Part shown: positions 25,300 to 37,652 of the stretch, piece after piece
Layout of the letters: each line of letters begins with the position of its first letter
Position numbering within the stretch: position 1 is the stretch's first letter
Origin: Paraspadella gotoi
Taxonomy: Eukaryota; Chaetognatha
Direction: 5' to 3'
Length of the DNA stretch: 64,000 nucleotides
Assembly: GCA_051294375.1 (NCBI GenBank)
Contig: CM119268.1
Coordinates: 18,996,323-19,060,322, forward strand
Position numbers and translations under genes: made by a program
The notes under the pieces: model-generated
The model's input: the letters and a program-made list of their open reading frames with translations, nothing else
What the model was told of the DNA's origin: nothing
The model's database searches: none

Positions 25300-27000
25300 A
25301 TAAACAGCATTATTGGATATAAAAAAGAATGTAAGCAAGCTGATGACCAGTGTTGAAAAGGAAGATGGGGTCTTTCACCAAAAACAAAAAAGAAAAACTC
25401 GATCTCTTGCAGAAAGAATGGAAAGTGTTCATTCTCTTCCCAAACCAAATACTAAAAATCAATGGATCTTGATGAGAGTAGATCATTTCAGAATGAAAAA
25501 TAAACAAATACTCGACCTTTTTACTAACAATCCATCTGAGTTAGAAAATCTGCAATATTGAAACCTAATAGGCTTCTAAAAGATTAAAAAATCGGATTGC
25601 TCCAAGGCAAAGGATCGGCATCACACCAGTCCATGTTGAAAAGTCTTCCAATGTTAAGGAACATTCTTACGGTTTGAGATCATGAAAGAATGTTTAATGG
25701 AAAGTGACTTTCCAAGGGCAGGAAGCATTCAAATCTAAGAATGCTTCATAAGTCGGGGGAAGGATCCAACAGATGCTAAAAGTTATCGACCAATAAGTTT
25801 TAATTTCAATGTGGAAAAACTCCTAGAAAGATGTATAAAAATTGAGTTCGGTTAATCAAACTAAAATACCTTGCAATCGATGGACCCACTTCATCTGCCT
25901 ATATTAAAGGAAGAGGTGCCTCAAGGAAAACGTGGTCAGACTTGTTGAAGATATTAACTCGAAAGCTTCAGAGAAAGAAAGTGTTACAGGGCTGTAGCCC
26001 TTAATTTTCAGTTGCATTCAATTCAATGTGGAGCGACGCCTATACTAAAAATGTTCAAAAGCTGGGTATCCCGAAAATCTGTGGAGAATCGTTCTATTCA
26101 ATCTAAAAAACCGAGGAAATGAATTCACTGAAGGGATCTCGTTTTCAAAACGGTAATTTGCAGAAAGAGCACCACAGGGCGGCATAATAAGCCCTAACCT
26201 CTTACATTCTATGTAGATGACTTACCAACGGCAGACACGGTTTAAATCAGCAAGGGTGCCAAATATGCAGATGAATACCTCAGTTTGGGCAAAAGGCAAA
26301 AACAATTAAAAGAAGCTCAAAGTAAACTACAGCCTGTTCTCAATTAAAATTATTACGTGGTGCGAAATATGGCAACTCCAGACTTTCCTTCCGGGCTAAA
26401 TCGCGTCGCAACTATTTTCAGCAGATGCCCCAAGGCCACCAAAAGAGAATCTTGAACTCTTACTTAAGAGATAAAAAATAGTCACTAGTAAAGAATTTAC
26501 TCTACTAGGAATGACTCTGCGATGAGAAACTAATGTGGACAAAGTTAGGTCGGACCCAGCTTGTGGACAAGCTAAAACAAAAATTTTTGCCAACTCAATA
26601 AACTTGTCAAAAATTAAAAAAAGCAACATATGTTCAAAACCGTGTTCAGGTGCTACAATAGTCTTGGTCTTTCAATATTTGACTACTCGAGCATTGTCGT
26701 GGCCTCACCATGTCAGACTATCAATGCAAAAGTTGAAAGCTCCATTTGCGTGCTCTCAGAACCTTCTTTACGACTTCCAATCCACACATCAGCAAAACTA
26801 GTCTATGACGCTGCAGGTATACCTACTTTGAAAGATCTAATGTATTTCAAAAGGGAAAAAGAAGATTAAGATATTGTGAAAAAACATATTCTCTCTTCAA
26901 ACCAATTTTAGAAGAACTCGATCTCAAAAAAATCCCAAAATCTCACAAATCTCCACTCACCATGTTCTGCCTACGAGGAAGATAAGAAGTCAAACCAATG
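25300..27000 (+). mobile_element. LINE (non-LTR) reverse transcriptase fragment
   Basis: Reverse-transcriptase motifs appear in the correct order but in shifting frames: DAKSYRPIS (25772-25798), APQGGIISPN (26169-26198), YVDDLP (from 26210), KYADE where active elements have KYADD (26261-26275), IITWCEIWQL (from 26349), and a C-terminal stretch AKLVYDAAGIPTLKDLM (26800-26850). This is the layout of Jockey/CR1-like LINE ORF2. Stops and frameshifts interrupt it throughout. No endonuclease domain or poly-A tail was identified. The fragment lies inside a CT-microsatellite of a block that is uninterrupted at 22.5-22.6 kb, so it is an insertion relative to the other copy. Confidence 0.7.
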
Positions 27001-27408
27001 CTGTTTAGAGTTTATATGGTTGTTATTGCCCTAAACATTCTTCTTTTTAACTTTTTAATTTTTGACATTACCAATTTTATCGTTTTTTGTTTTTAAAATG
27101 TTTATCGTTTTTTTTTGTTTTGAAAAAAGTATTTTCAAGATTCTTGAATGTATTTTAAACACGTAATTTAACTGTACTTTTACTTCTTAAAAGGCGTGTA
27201 TAGGCCGGCATTAGGCGTGCCAACGGCCCGATTCTGTTTTATACATTCAATACATACATTCCTCTCTCTTCTATCCTTCTTCTCTCTATCTCTCTCTGAG
27301 TCTCTCTCTCTCTCTCTCTCTCTCGTCTGTCGTCTCTCTGTCTCATCTCTTCTACTCTCTCTCTTATTATCTCTCTCTCTCTCTCTTCTTCTCATCTCTG
27401 GGTCTCTC

Positions 27409-27440
<32 letters not shown>

Positions 27441-28498
27441 CTCTTCTCTCTCTCTCGTGTCTTTGCGTCTCATCCAAAAGAGTTTCATGGAAATGTGTCG
27501 TTGTGTTTTTGTCATAATATATTGTCTATGGATGTTAAATACCAACGCTGATTTTTTTATCTCTGTCGTTTTTTATTCTGTCGGTTTTCTGTCAGTTTTA
27601 TGGCATTTATCTTCGTTTATTAGTTTTAAATGTTAGAATAGTCGTAGTTCTATCTTATTTCCATTTTTATTTGATTAATCTCGTTGTCCGGTATATGCCA
27701 TTAACTTATGTGATATATCAATTCAATAAATTTATTATTGGTCATTTCATTATGTCATAGACTTCATTACACTTTCAAGGATTTTTTAAGCCTCTGAGTT
27801 ACTTCCTTTCATTTCTAATAATCTGTAAAACTTCTCATTCACGCATATTTCAAAGTAGCAAAATTTATATTGCTTTTTTGAAACTTAATCCTTACTACCA
27901 AAAATGACCCAGTACCAAGGTTATACGGCCTCTTTCGTGCGTCGGCCACAAGCATCCGAAGAACCACTCAAGCTCTCGGAGAATCGCGTGCGTAACAGAG
28001 ATGTTTTGTTTCGAAGGAAATCGTATGAATTGAGAAGAGAGAAATTCTCCGTACTTTGTTTGATGGGCTCTTGTCTTCGTCGTCGTCTCCTGGTAGTTTC
28101 GACAGATATTGGTCCTTGCTTTTCATTCTTGTGCGCGCAGGGAGCTGTTCTAATCTGCTTTCGTCTCGCTTTGACGTCTCTTTGTCGTTCGCTCGGTCGT
28201 CATGTCGTTCGTCATCGTCGTCTGCTCGTCTCCCTGTTCTATGTCTGCTCTCTAACTTTCGCTGTTCATATTTTGACAATTTTTTTGCGAGTCTTTTAAA
28301 ATATTATTACGACAATAACTACAAGAAGTATTTTAGCTTTTGGTTTTTTATTTAATTTCTTCCTATTAAGGTATAAAAAAATATGTTTTACGATGATCAG
28401 CGAGCTGTTGATTTAGTTAAAGAGAATTTAAACGAATTTATAAACAGTAGGAAGAATTCGTGGCTGAAGCGTTCAAAACATAACGTCTTTTCTCCTCG

Positions 28499-28565
<67 letters not shown>

Positions 28566-28574
28566 CTCTCCCTT

Positions 28575-28617
<43 letters not shown>

Positions 28618-28699
28618 TCTCTCTCTCTTCTCTTCTCTCTCTCTCTCTCGCTCTCTCTCTCTCTATAATCTAAGCTCCGGATTCTCGTTAACATAAGAC

Positions 28700-30239
28700 G
28701 GCAGTGATTTTGATTTGGGTATTGTCAACAATGAATTGAAACTTAAATAACTATTATTTCTTTTTTTTTTCCCACTGATAATATGAAACACTCTTTCTTT
28801 AAAAAACGTGGCCTATAGTTATATTCTCCGTTATAACATAGAACTCACTGGCTGTGGAATTTTATGCTTTCAAAATACGTTAAACATAGATTTCTTTTAC
28901 GACCAATCATTTCTCATTACTGTATGCTGCCATATTAAGATGGAAACTAAAACGTTTTTCATGGTAAGGAACTTTAAAGATTAAAATGCTCGTTCAGATC
29001 TATCGCGTTTTTAGACATACCTACTGCTAAGGCAAAACAAGGCACGGTATATTTTAAAACGTTTTCCTTTTTTTTATCCACTATTTTTTTCTCTATTTAA
29101 CCTCTCTCTGTCTCTTTCTTTCTCTCTTTCTCTCTGTCTTTCTCTCCCTTTCCATACTGTTCTGTCCTCATATTTCTCTGTTCATCCCTTCTTTTCTTCC
29201 TAATCCTATTTCCACTTCCTCTCAATCTCTGTTTTTCTCTCCCGTCTTCTGATCGTCTTCCTCCCTTTTTCTTATCTTTCTTTTCTCTCAATTGTTACTC
29301 GTTTTCCCCCCCTCTCCCACTCTTTCCACTCTTCCACCTCTTTGGTTCCCTCTCCCTTCAATTTTTATTCACCCCATTCTTTCTCTTCTCTCATCTTTTT
29401 CTCATTCTCACAATGTAAGAAAACAAAATCTAGCGGAGTGTATGATTTTAGCGAAGTTTGGCTTGCCAACCAGATTTAAAAATCGACAGATTTTTTGCGC
29501 GAAATTTTTCTCGCAAAAAGCCTGGTCGATGAAGAAAATTAATCTGCTGACGCTTCCCCTTTCAATAAAAGAAGCCGGTTTTTTATTAATTCGTTTCAAC
29601 TTTAGTATGTTTTCTCAGCTATAAAACTATAAAATAAGTCAAAAACCGAGTTTTAGTTCAAATTAAAACGCTCCTCACAAATCCTCACAAGATTTAAAAG
29701 TAGGCTTAAAAATTTTTTCACAGCTAAAGTATTAAATTATTTTGCCCTAAATTTTTAGGTTACCAAAAGCTACCAACAATGTGGGGAATATTGAGTTAGA
29801 ATTGTGGACATTTTGAAGTATTTTCGTTTAACAATTGTAATAAAATGTAAAAATGCTTAAGTTGTTTGGACTAGTCAATTAAAAAATTAATTCATAGGCA
29901 AACAATAGATGATTAACATCAAAATTTAACCAACTCAGAGGTAAAGAAGAAAGAAGAACCAAAAGCCAGAGTAAAAAAATTTTCTTCAATGATCTTGACA
30001 TTCAAATCTCAAGACAAAAGTCCAAAAGGACAAACCAATGGACATATTTTTTTTATAAAAAAGTAGCAAAAATGTCATTGATTTTTAATTAGAAAATGCA
30101 GCATAGGATTTCAATTAATTCCCTAGTCTAGCCAACTTTGTCTTAGAGTTAAAATTTAATCATTTTTGGTAAATTCTAACAAATATTTTCGAAAAAATGG
30201 TTTTTTTTTTGCTAAATTCCTAGATAGAAATCACGTGCC
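28700..30239. mobile_element. 1.54-kb insertion with short terminal inverted repeats
   Basis: The duplicated block at 23.73-23.77 kb has CATAAAACGGAGAAATC uninterrupted. In the second copy the same sequence is split, with about 1,540 bases between. The inserted sequence begins GGCAGTGATTT and ends AAATCACGTGCC, an imperfect terminal inverted repeat with one extra base; flanking AAAC/AGAC may be a 4-5 base target duplication. The interior is AT-rich with a CT-rich tract (29100-29400) and a hairpin (TTTTTGCG/CGCAAAAA near 29490-29520). No transposase is visible. It is probably a non-autonomous DNA transposon. Confidence 0.5.
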
Positions 30240-30654
30240 AAACGAGAAATCAGAATCGAAGGAACCGAAAAATCAAAAATGGGAATTTTATTTCGCGCAA
30301 TCGATGATGATGATGTGAGACGACTACGACGACGACGACGACGAGACGACGACGACTACACGACGACGACGTCGAGCTCGAAGCAGGAAACTCGCGGTGA
30401 GCCACAGATTTAAGAACGGCAAACGTTCAAAGTGGTCCCAATGCGGCGAAGTGGTCAATGTGGTCTACGGGGCAAAATAGTCAAAGTGGGCAGAAAAGAG
30501 CGGATATTTCCCAGTGGTTCAGATGATGATCGATTTAGGTTGTCAATGAAGGTTTACGATAAAAGAATTTACAATCCATCGTTAAAATCAATAATGAGCC
30601 AATCGAAAAAGCGACCGCCTTTTTCCTCGCCTTTTCCTCCTTTGGAGTTGAATC

Positions 30655-31315
30655 AGAGAGATTGATGAGAGGGAGGAAGAGAGGGAGGAGAGGATGAGGA
30701 GAGGAGGAGAAGGAGAAGGAGAGGTGGAGATAAGAGGTGGAGGAGAAGGAAGAGGAGAGGGAGGAAAGGAGAAGGAGAGATGGAGAGAGGGTGAAGAGAG
30801 AAGAGATGAGGGAAAGGAGAGAGGGAGGAATGGAGAAGGAGCGGAGGAGCGAGGCTTAGGAAAGGAGAGGAAGGATAGATAAAAGGAGAGGATGGAAAGG
30901 AGAAGGGAGAGGAGTAGGAGAAAGAGGAAAGGGAGGAGAGGTGGAGGAGAGGAGGAGAGGGAGGAAAGGGGAAGGAGAGGAGGAGAGGGAAAAAAGGAGA
31001 AGGAGGGGGAGGAGAGGAGGAGAAGGAAGGAAAGGAGAGAAGGGAGAGAGGAAGAGGGAGGGAAGAAGAAGGAGAGGAGGAGGACAGGAGGAGAGGGAGG
31101 AAAGGAGAAGGGAGAGTGTAGGAGAAAAGGAAAGGGAGGAGAGGTGAAGAGAGGAGGAAGAGGGAGGAAAGGAGAAGGAGAGGTGCGGGAGAGAGGAGGA
31201 GAGAGGAGAGGGAGGAAAGGAGAGGAGGAGGAGAAGGAAGGAAAGGAGGAGGAGAGAAGGAGGATGGAGGATAGGGAGAAAAATGAGAAGGAGAGGAGGA
31301 GGAGAGGCCGCCACT
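30655..31315. repeat. GGA-rich purine domain
   Basis: About 650 bases of GGAGAGG-type sequence, ending in the (GA)n array. A shorter version is at 24145-24275. Long frames on both strands (Gly/Glu/Arg or Ser/Pro/Leu) are spurious. Confidence 0.75.
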
Positions 31316-31368
31316 TGGTTTTGTGGTGGAGATTCGAGAGGAAAACGCCGCGGCGGAATATGATGATT

Positions 31369-31371
<3 letters not shown>

Positions 31372-31455
<84 letters not shown>
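31372..31455. repeat. (GA)n microsatellite
   Basis: Pure GA array closing the GGA-rich domain. Confidence 0.95.
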
Positions 31456-31457
<2 letters not shown>

Positions 31458-31549
31458 AAAATTGGAGGAAATCAAAACACCCGGAAATTCGGCGTAGAGA
31501 ACTGACGCCTGAGCAAGATTAAATTTGTGTCAAGTCCGATGGAGAAGAT

Positions 31550-32190
31550 GACGAGATGACGATGACAAACGACATGGCGGAGGATGACAACGACGACATT
31601 GAGGATGACAACGACGACATTGCGGATGACAAACGACGACATTGAGAATGACAAACGATAACATTGGATACAAGACGAGAGCGAGGATGAGACAGACGAC
31701 GACATTGAGATGACAACGACGACTTTGAGGATGACACCGATAACATTGATTATGACAACGACGAGGACGAGGATGACAACGACGACATTGAAGATGACAA
31801 CGACGAGGATGAGGATGACAACGACGACCATTGAGGATGACAACGACGACATATGAGGTTGACAACGACGATATTGAGAATGACAACGACAACATTGAGG
31901 ATGACACGACGACATTGAGAATGACAACGACAACATGAGGATGACAACGACGAGGACGAGGATGACAACGACGACATTGAAATGACAACGACGACTTTCG
32001 GAGGATGACAACGACGACATTGGAGCGAGGATGACAACGACGACGATTAATGAGAATGACAACACGAACATTGAGGATGACAACGACGGACAGGAGAATG
32101 ACAGACAACATTGAGTGATGACAACGACGACTTTGAGGATGACAACGCAGGGGACATTAAAATGACACGACGACTTGAGACTGAGAGACA
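31550..32190. repeat. Asp-coding minisatellite (about 21-base unit)
   Basis: Many copies of GATGACAACGACGACATT plus GAG, with single-base gains and losses. In one plus-strand frame a unit would encode acidic D-D-N-D-D-I-E, but no long frame survives. It could be an expanded coding repeat read with errors, or plain satellite. Confidence 0.6.
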
Positions 32191-32303
32191 TTAGAATTGA
32201 AACGGCGATTTAAAATAAGACCGACTAGACACACGCGGAAAATGTTAAATTCTAATTTTGATGAGTTGGAAAATGAACNNNNNNNNNNNNNNNNNNNNNN
32301 NNN

Positions 32304-32900
32304 CCGATTTTAAAAGCTAACTTTCTCCACTCATTGTCAAGGCTTATTGCGAAGATCTTTCTTTGTCTGCACGCCCGAGGAGAGGAGCGTTCGTGACTTC
32401 ACACGGACGAAACTGATCAAAGGGAAAAGTCGCGAATAAAATAATGAGACTTTATTGAACACGAAAAAATTCCTTGAGAAACTCGTAAATACGGAGTTTC
32501 TTCCGGGCGAAACAGTTTTGTGAGATTTTAAGCGAAACTAACTACGATCGAAAATTTGAAACAAAAAATGAATTGGCCCTAGCGAGGCAAGATATCTTTA
32601 AATGATAAATATAAAATTTGAAGTGACTTTAATATTTTTTACTCAACTAATTTTTAAAATCAATGAAATAACCACTGGTTTGCAAATGACAGCGTTTTTT
32701 TTATCGGCGCTTGTGAAATTGTCACCATGTAAATCCCGAATTGTGAATCGTGCGTGAAAGAGGTTAAGTGAGAAGTTAGTCTGTTTGATTGAGTGATTGA
32801 GGCAGTGAAGGGCTATGAAGGGCTGTGATGGTGAAGTAAATGATATTTACATGACGTGATAGGAGCTGCGTGACCCAGTTGATTAACGATTGATTTTAAA
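32304..32900. other. No gene recognised
   Basis: AT-rich unique sequence after a placeholder gap. The remaining gene-free AT-rich stretches are alike: 33020-33300, 33730-34250, 34600-35040, 37500-38000, 39000-39640, 39830-40440, 47120-47560 and 47640-48140. Confidence 0.5.
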
Positions 32901-32919
32901 ATTGATGATTTAATGATTT

Positions 32920-33016
32920 TTACTACTACCACTACTACTGCTACTACTATTACTACTACTACTACGACTACTACTACTACTACTACTACTGCTACTACTA
33001 CTACTACTACTACTAC
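32920..33016. repeat. (TAC)n microsatellite
   Basis: ACT/TAC trinucleotide array with occasional variants. The poly-Thr frame is spurious. Confidence 0.85.
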
Positions 33017-33659
33017 ATGTTATTCTGTTAAGTATAAGAACGTTAAAATTTTAAGCTTACAACTAAAAGATCTATTCTTATATTCAAACATATTTAACAT
33101 GAAATTAAGTATTACTTACTGTAATAATATCTTTTAAATTTTAATTACTACATAATATTTCAAAATCGTTCATTTTTGTAAAAAAAATTTTTCTCCACAC
33201 AATTGTTAAAATATTCATTGTTCAATTTTATTAAAACAATTATTCAAAAGTTATGATCTAATCTAGAAAATGTCGCTCGGAATGACAGCACAACGATTTG
33301 CCCTTTTGTTATATTTGCTTCATTTTATTGGTTCTTGTTTTTTATTCCTTTTTTTATTTATGGATTCAGCCAATCATAATCCGTCGAGTGTTTTTGTCCC
33401 GCGAATCTAATTTAAAATTTTATTTTTCTGGGTTGGATTCGAGTTTCGCTCGTCAGCCAATCATCATTCTCTCTTTCTCTTTCTCACTCTCTTTCTCTCT
33501 CTCTCTATCTCTCGCTTCTCGCGTGCGGTCCGCGTGCGTGCGCGTCGCGTCTGCCGTCGTGCTCGTGCGTGCGTCGTCTCTCTCTCTCTCTCTCTCTCTA
33601 ATGTCTTTCTTTTCTTTTTTTCTTTTTCTCTGTTTTTTCTTTCTTTCTTTCTTTTCAAT

Positions 33660-33726
33660 TCGTTCATTGGTTCATTCGTTCATTCGTTCATTCGTTCATT
33701 CGTTCATTCGTTCATTCGTTCATTAA
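33660..33726. repeat. (TTCATTCG)n minisatellite
   Basis: Eight-base unit GTTCATTC repeated about eight times. Confidence 0.8.
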
Positions 33727-34257
33727 TCATTCAACTACTGATTTCATCAGGTGGCATTTCCCTGCTTAAATTTAAGGCGAACGCCACTAAACCGTGGTTT
33801 GAGAATTTATTGACGCAATTTTTCTTTTTCTCTTTCTTTTTTTTTATTTCTCCCTGTTTTGTATCTTATTTTAAGCCTTTAATTACAAACACTGTTTTTT
33901 TTTGTCTTTGCCATGACAGACATACTTTGAGAGAGAGAAAAGACAGAATACTATACCGTTCAATGTAGAACTTGCATTACAAACTTACAATCATATAAAC
34001 TGACCGAGAGTAAATTTCAGAGTAAAAAAAAAGAAAAGAAGAAATCCTCCATTATCTCCTTTTCTCCTCCTCTAATTTTGGTCTCTCCTCGTCCCTGGTC
34101 GCTTGATTTCTAAAAATAACTCGCGACTTTGGTCTCGTTTGTCAGTCTTGTCTATCCGTCCGTCCGTCTATGAGACTGTCCGTCTCATTTAGTTCGATCT
34201 CGGTTCTCCGTTGTTTCCTTGTTCGGCCCTTGCATCATTCCGTAATCTCGTTAAATT

Positions 34258-34291
<34 letters not shown>

Positions 34292-34590
34292 GTGTGTGGA
34301 GTGTGAGTTGAGTTGAGTGTTGGATTATTGATTTATTTTATTGATCTATTATTGGATTTTTATTATTATGTATGTGATTAGTTATTATTTAGTATTTTAT
34401 GTGATTTTGATTATTAGTTATTATTACTTATTATTATTATTTCTAATTTATTATTCATTATAATTGATTATTTCTATATTATTATTATTATGTATTTTTA
34501 TTTATTATTCTCTATATTATTTATTATAATATTATTTATTATCTATGTATTATTATTATACTTGATTATGATTATTATTATTATTATTTA
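34258..34590. repeat. (TTA)n array and degenerate flank
   Basis: A pure ATT run at 34258-34290, then about 300 bases of degenerate ATT/TATTAT sequence. Confidence 0.75.
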
Positions 34591-35084
34591 GTATATTGCT
34601 ATTAACGCACAATGTCGAAATTCAAAAAGAAAAGAGCTTGTTTAATAAATGAATAGATAAATGAATAAAATGGTAATATCAATATGTTAAAATTTAAGGC
34701 GACTCAAATATATTATTGAATTTTTCCGAAGAGTTGAATAATTAAAACTCTGATGAGGCTGCGGATAAATCCTTTAATCTCGGGAGAATAAAACAAATTG
34801 AGAAAGAATAAATTATTCCTTATTCAAAAAAACAAAAAAACAAACAAAAAACAACTTAACTTTAAAGCGACTATGTTTTCGGTGAGGGGAAGTCAATTAA
34901 AAATGTCCAACGAGTTACAATGAGTGTAGATTTTATAACACGTCGACTGGAATTACATCTAAGCCGAGAAGCGTTTCCTTTACGTCAATGGTACAACGCT
35001 TAAGCCTTTACATCGAAAGCAATAAAAAGAACGGCCTTCCCCAAATGTGTTTCGTTGCCCAAATCTCTCTCTCTCTCTTTCACT

Positions 35085-35122
35085 CTTTCTTTCTTTTTTC
35101 TTTCTTTCTTTCTTTCTTTCTT
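35085..35122. repeat. (TTTC)n microsatellite running into a gap
   Basis: TTTC repeats truncated by the 285-N gap at 35123-35407. The array probably caused the assembly break. Confidence 0.8.
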
Positions 35123-35806
35123 NNNNNNNNNNNNNNNNNNNNNNNNNNNNNNNNNNNNNNNNNNNNNNNNNNNNNNNNNNNNNNNNNNNNNNNNNNNNNN
35201 NNNNNNNNNNNNNNNNNNNNNNNNNNNNNNNNNNNNNNNNNNNNNNNNNNNNNNNNNNNNNNNNNNNNNNNNNNNNNNNNNNNNNNNNNNNNNNNNNNNN
35301 NNNNNNNNNNNNNNNNNNNNNNNNNNNNNNNNNNNNNNNNNNNNNNNNNNNNNNNNNNNNNNNNNNNNNNNNNNNNNNNNNNNNNNNNNNNNNNNNNNNN
35401 NNNNNNNTCCTGAAAAGATGATGATGGGAATGCGTTCATCGTATTTTTGGGGTCGAATCTACAAGAGAATCCGGTACCATTACATGGTCGACGTAGAATT
35501 TTTCGTCGTCGTCGTTGTCGTCATCGTCACTATCGTTGTTGTCATTTCCACGTGAAATTTACAAAATTACTTGTTTTAAAATATCTCTAAATAAATTAAT
35601 TTTCAATATGCAGATAATAAAGTTATAATTTTATTAAATTAATATTTTTTATACTTTGTATTATACTATTTTATACTAATTTTGATAGTAATCTTCGTCA
35701 TCATTCTCTTCTCTTCTTTCCTCTTTCTCTCTAATTCTTTTCATTCCTTTCCACATTCTTATCATTTTTTCCTCATTTCGCTCAGTCTTTTCCTTTTTCG
35801 CCCTCA

Positions 35807-35844
<38 letters not shown>

Positions 35845-36116
35845 GCACCAGAGCATTCGCCTCAGGCTTCTCTCTCTCTCCATCTGCTCTCATCTCAGTC
35901 TCTCTCTCTCCATCATCGTCTCTCTCATCGTCTCTCTCCATCTCTCTCTTCTCCTCTCTAACATCTACTCTCTCTCTCTCTCTCTCATCTCTCTCTCTAT
36001 CTTCGTGCCAATCGGTCTCGTCCCTTTTATAAAGTNNNNNNNNNNNNNNNNNNNNNNNNNCGCGTGCAGTCACAGACTCTCTCGTTAAAAAGGTCAAAAT
36101 TCGTCTTTTTTTCTTG

Positions 36117-36213
36117 TCAAAAGCGATGTTCCTCTTTCGTCTCTTTATCGTCGTCGTTGTCGTCGTCGTTGTCGTCGTCGTTAACGGTAGCGGTTTTCAG
36201 CTTTTCTATCCAA
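36117..36213 (-). CDS. Probable last coding exon, possible PH-domain C-terminus
   Basis: A T-rich tract and a good acceptor (CATATTTGTAG) are followed by 97 bases in one frame to a TGA. The peptide reads WIEKLKTATV, then a GAC/AAC-coded Asp/Asn run, then DKETKEEHRF and stop. A Trp-Ile-x-x-Leu helix right after an acceptor resembles the final helix of pleckstrin-homology domains, where this Trp is the most conserved residue; that is suggestive, not diagnostic. The upstream exons would lie above 36213 on this strand and were not found. Confidence 0.4.
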
Positions 36214-36379
36214 CTACAAATATGAAAAAAAAATTAAATAGATACTAAATGAAAGCTATAGGTTGCCATAGCCGATGAAATTTAAATGCTAATGTATACA
36301 GCGTTAAAATAATCTATCATGACCATAGATTATGGTATTCAAATATTTTTTTTCAAAAATGCTTTCTACTGAGGGTACT

Positions 36380-36975
36380 AGCCTAATTAAAAATATTATA
36401 TTACTATATAAAGCAAAAATTTTTTTTAGAAATCTTAAAATTTTTTGATGGATTCTGATAAAGCATAAAAAGTTAAACAAGAAATATAATTACAGCTTTT
36501 AAAAATTCTTACGTTTTCTAAGTGAAAATATAAAAAAAAGATTTTGTATTTTGACTTTCTTTTTTGCTATTTAAAATAGTTTAGAGATGAAGAGTCGAAA
36601 CATGTACAATAATAAAAATAAAAATTACTATTACAACGAATTTTTCGTTTCATCTCTAAAATCATCGAAAGATGATGATGATGATGATGATTTTTTATGG
36701 TTTTTCTTATTTTTGACACACTTATCATAAAATATTTAAAAAAGAATTATACTTTGTGAAGACAACTTTTTATGGGCTTTCTGAATCTGGTGTTAAAATT
36801 TAAAAATTCTTTAAAAAATTTTTTGCCCTTTTCTATTTATAAATAAATATTTAAAAAATAATTACTAGGGTATAGAGCCATATTAGAATATTTTTGTCCA
36901 TTGAAAGTATTCTTAAAAATGTCTAAATATTCGTTTGAGCATGTACTCACTCTAAAATTTTGACTCACCCCATTG
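36380..36975 (+). repeat. Dispersed AT-rich repeat, copy 1
   Basis: Includes TTTTTTGATGGATTCTGATA, a (GAT)n run, ACTTTGTGAAGACAACTTTT and TCGTTTGAGCATGTACTCAC. An inverted copy lies at 48140-48620, and a shorter relative of the central part at about 10130-10235. No coding frame is present. Confidence 0.5.
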
Positions 36976-37175
36976 AGTAAGTGTGATGGACATAAAAACG
37001 GACATACAGACAAACAGATCGATTGAACGACAGTCGTAATTTCAAAGAAAAAAGAAAAGAAAAAAGATTGAAGTATGTTGACAATAATAAAATTACTTGG
37101 AACCGAGAGGGGAATCGATAAAAACATTGCACAATGAAAGAGAGAGGGATAGAGAGAGAGAAGGAGAGAGAGAGA

Positions 37176-37227
<52 letters not shown>

Positions 37228-37334
37228 AGAGAGAGAGATGAAGAAGGAAGTCAACGATGACATTAAACAGAAAATAGAAACAAAGAGAGTCATTAAATCC
37301 AATAGAACAAAAGAACAGAGAGTAGAGAGAGAGG

Positions 37335-37390
<56 letters not shown>

Positions 37391-37652
37391 AAAAAAAGCG
37401 CAGAAGGAACCCAGATTTCATGGTTGGAATTAAATTCGTCGCAATCAAATTCTGGGCGGAGAAGAAAGAAAGATAGAAACGAAAGATAGAAAAAAAAGAA
37501 AAGAAAGATAGAAAATAAGAAAAAGAAAAAGAAAAAAAATATAGGGGAAAGAAAAGGAAATGAGAAAAAAATGTGAATAAAAAATATTTAAAAATAGGAA
37601 AAATACTAAAGAAAAAAAATGAAATGAGTAAAAGATACAAAAGTAAAAAACG

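Larger units (their letters stand above)
24278..30800. repeat. 2.6-kb duplicated block, second copy with two insertions
   Basis: Segments 24278-25180, 27250-28699 and 30240-30800 match 21630-24275 in order. They are interrupted by the LINE-bearing segment (about 25180-27250) and the 1.54-kb insertion (28700-30239). Single-base insertions are frequent in 27440-28690. Confidence 0.65.

Noticed and set aside
30588-31475. Longest open frame in the window (295 codons, minus)
   Set aside because: Pure Ser/Leu/Pro translation of a GGA/GA domain; overlapping frames are open on both strands and nothing resembles a domain.
31472-32191. 239-codon minus frame rich in Val/Ser
   Set aside because: It is the antisense reading of the Asp-type minisatellite and has no non-repeat content.
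33298-33968. 142- and 144-codon plus frames
   Set aside because: Translations of CT repeats and the TTCATTCG minisatellite.
35404-35545. Minus-strand Asp-run followed by EKFYVDHVMVPDSLVD
   Set aside because: Attractive peptide, but an in-frame stop lies just upstream with no acceptor between, so no exon model could be built.
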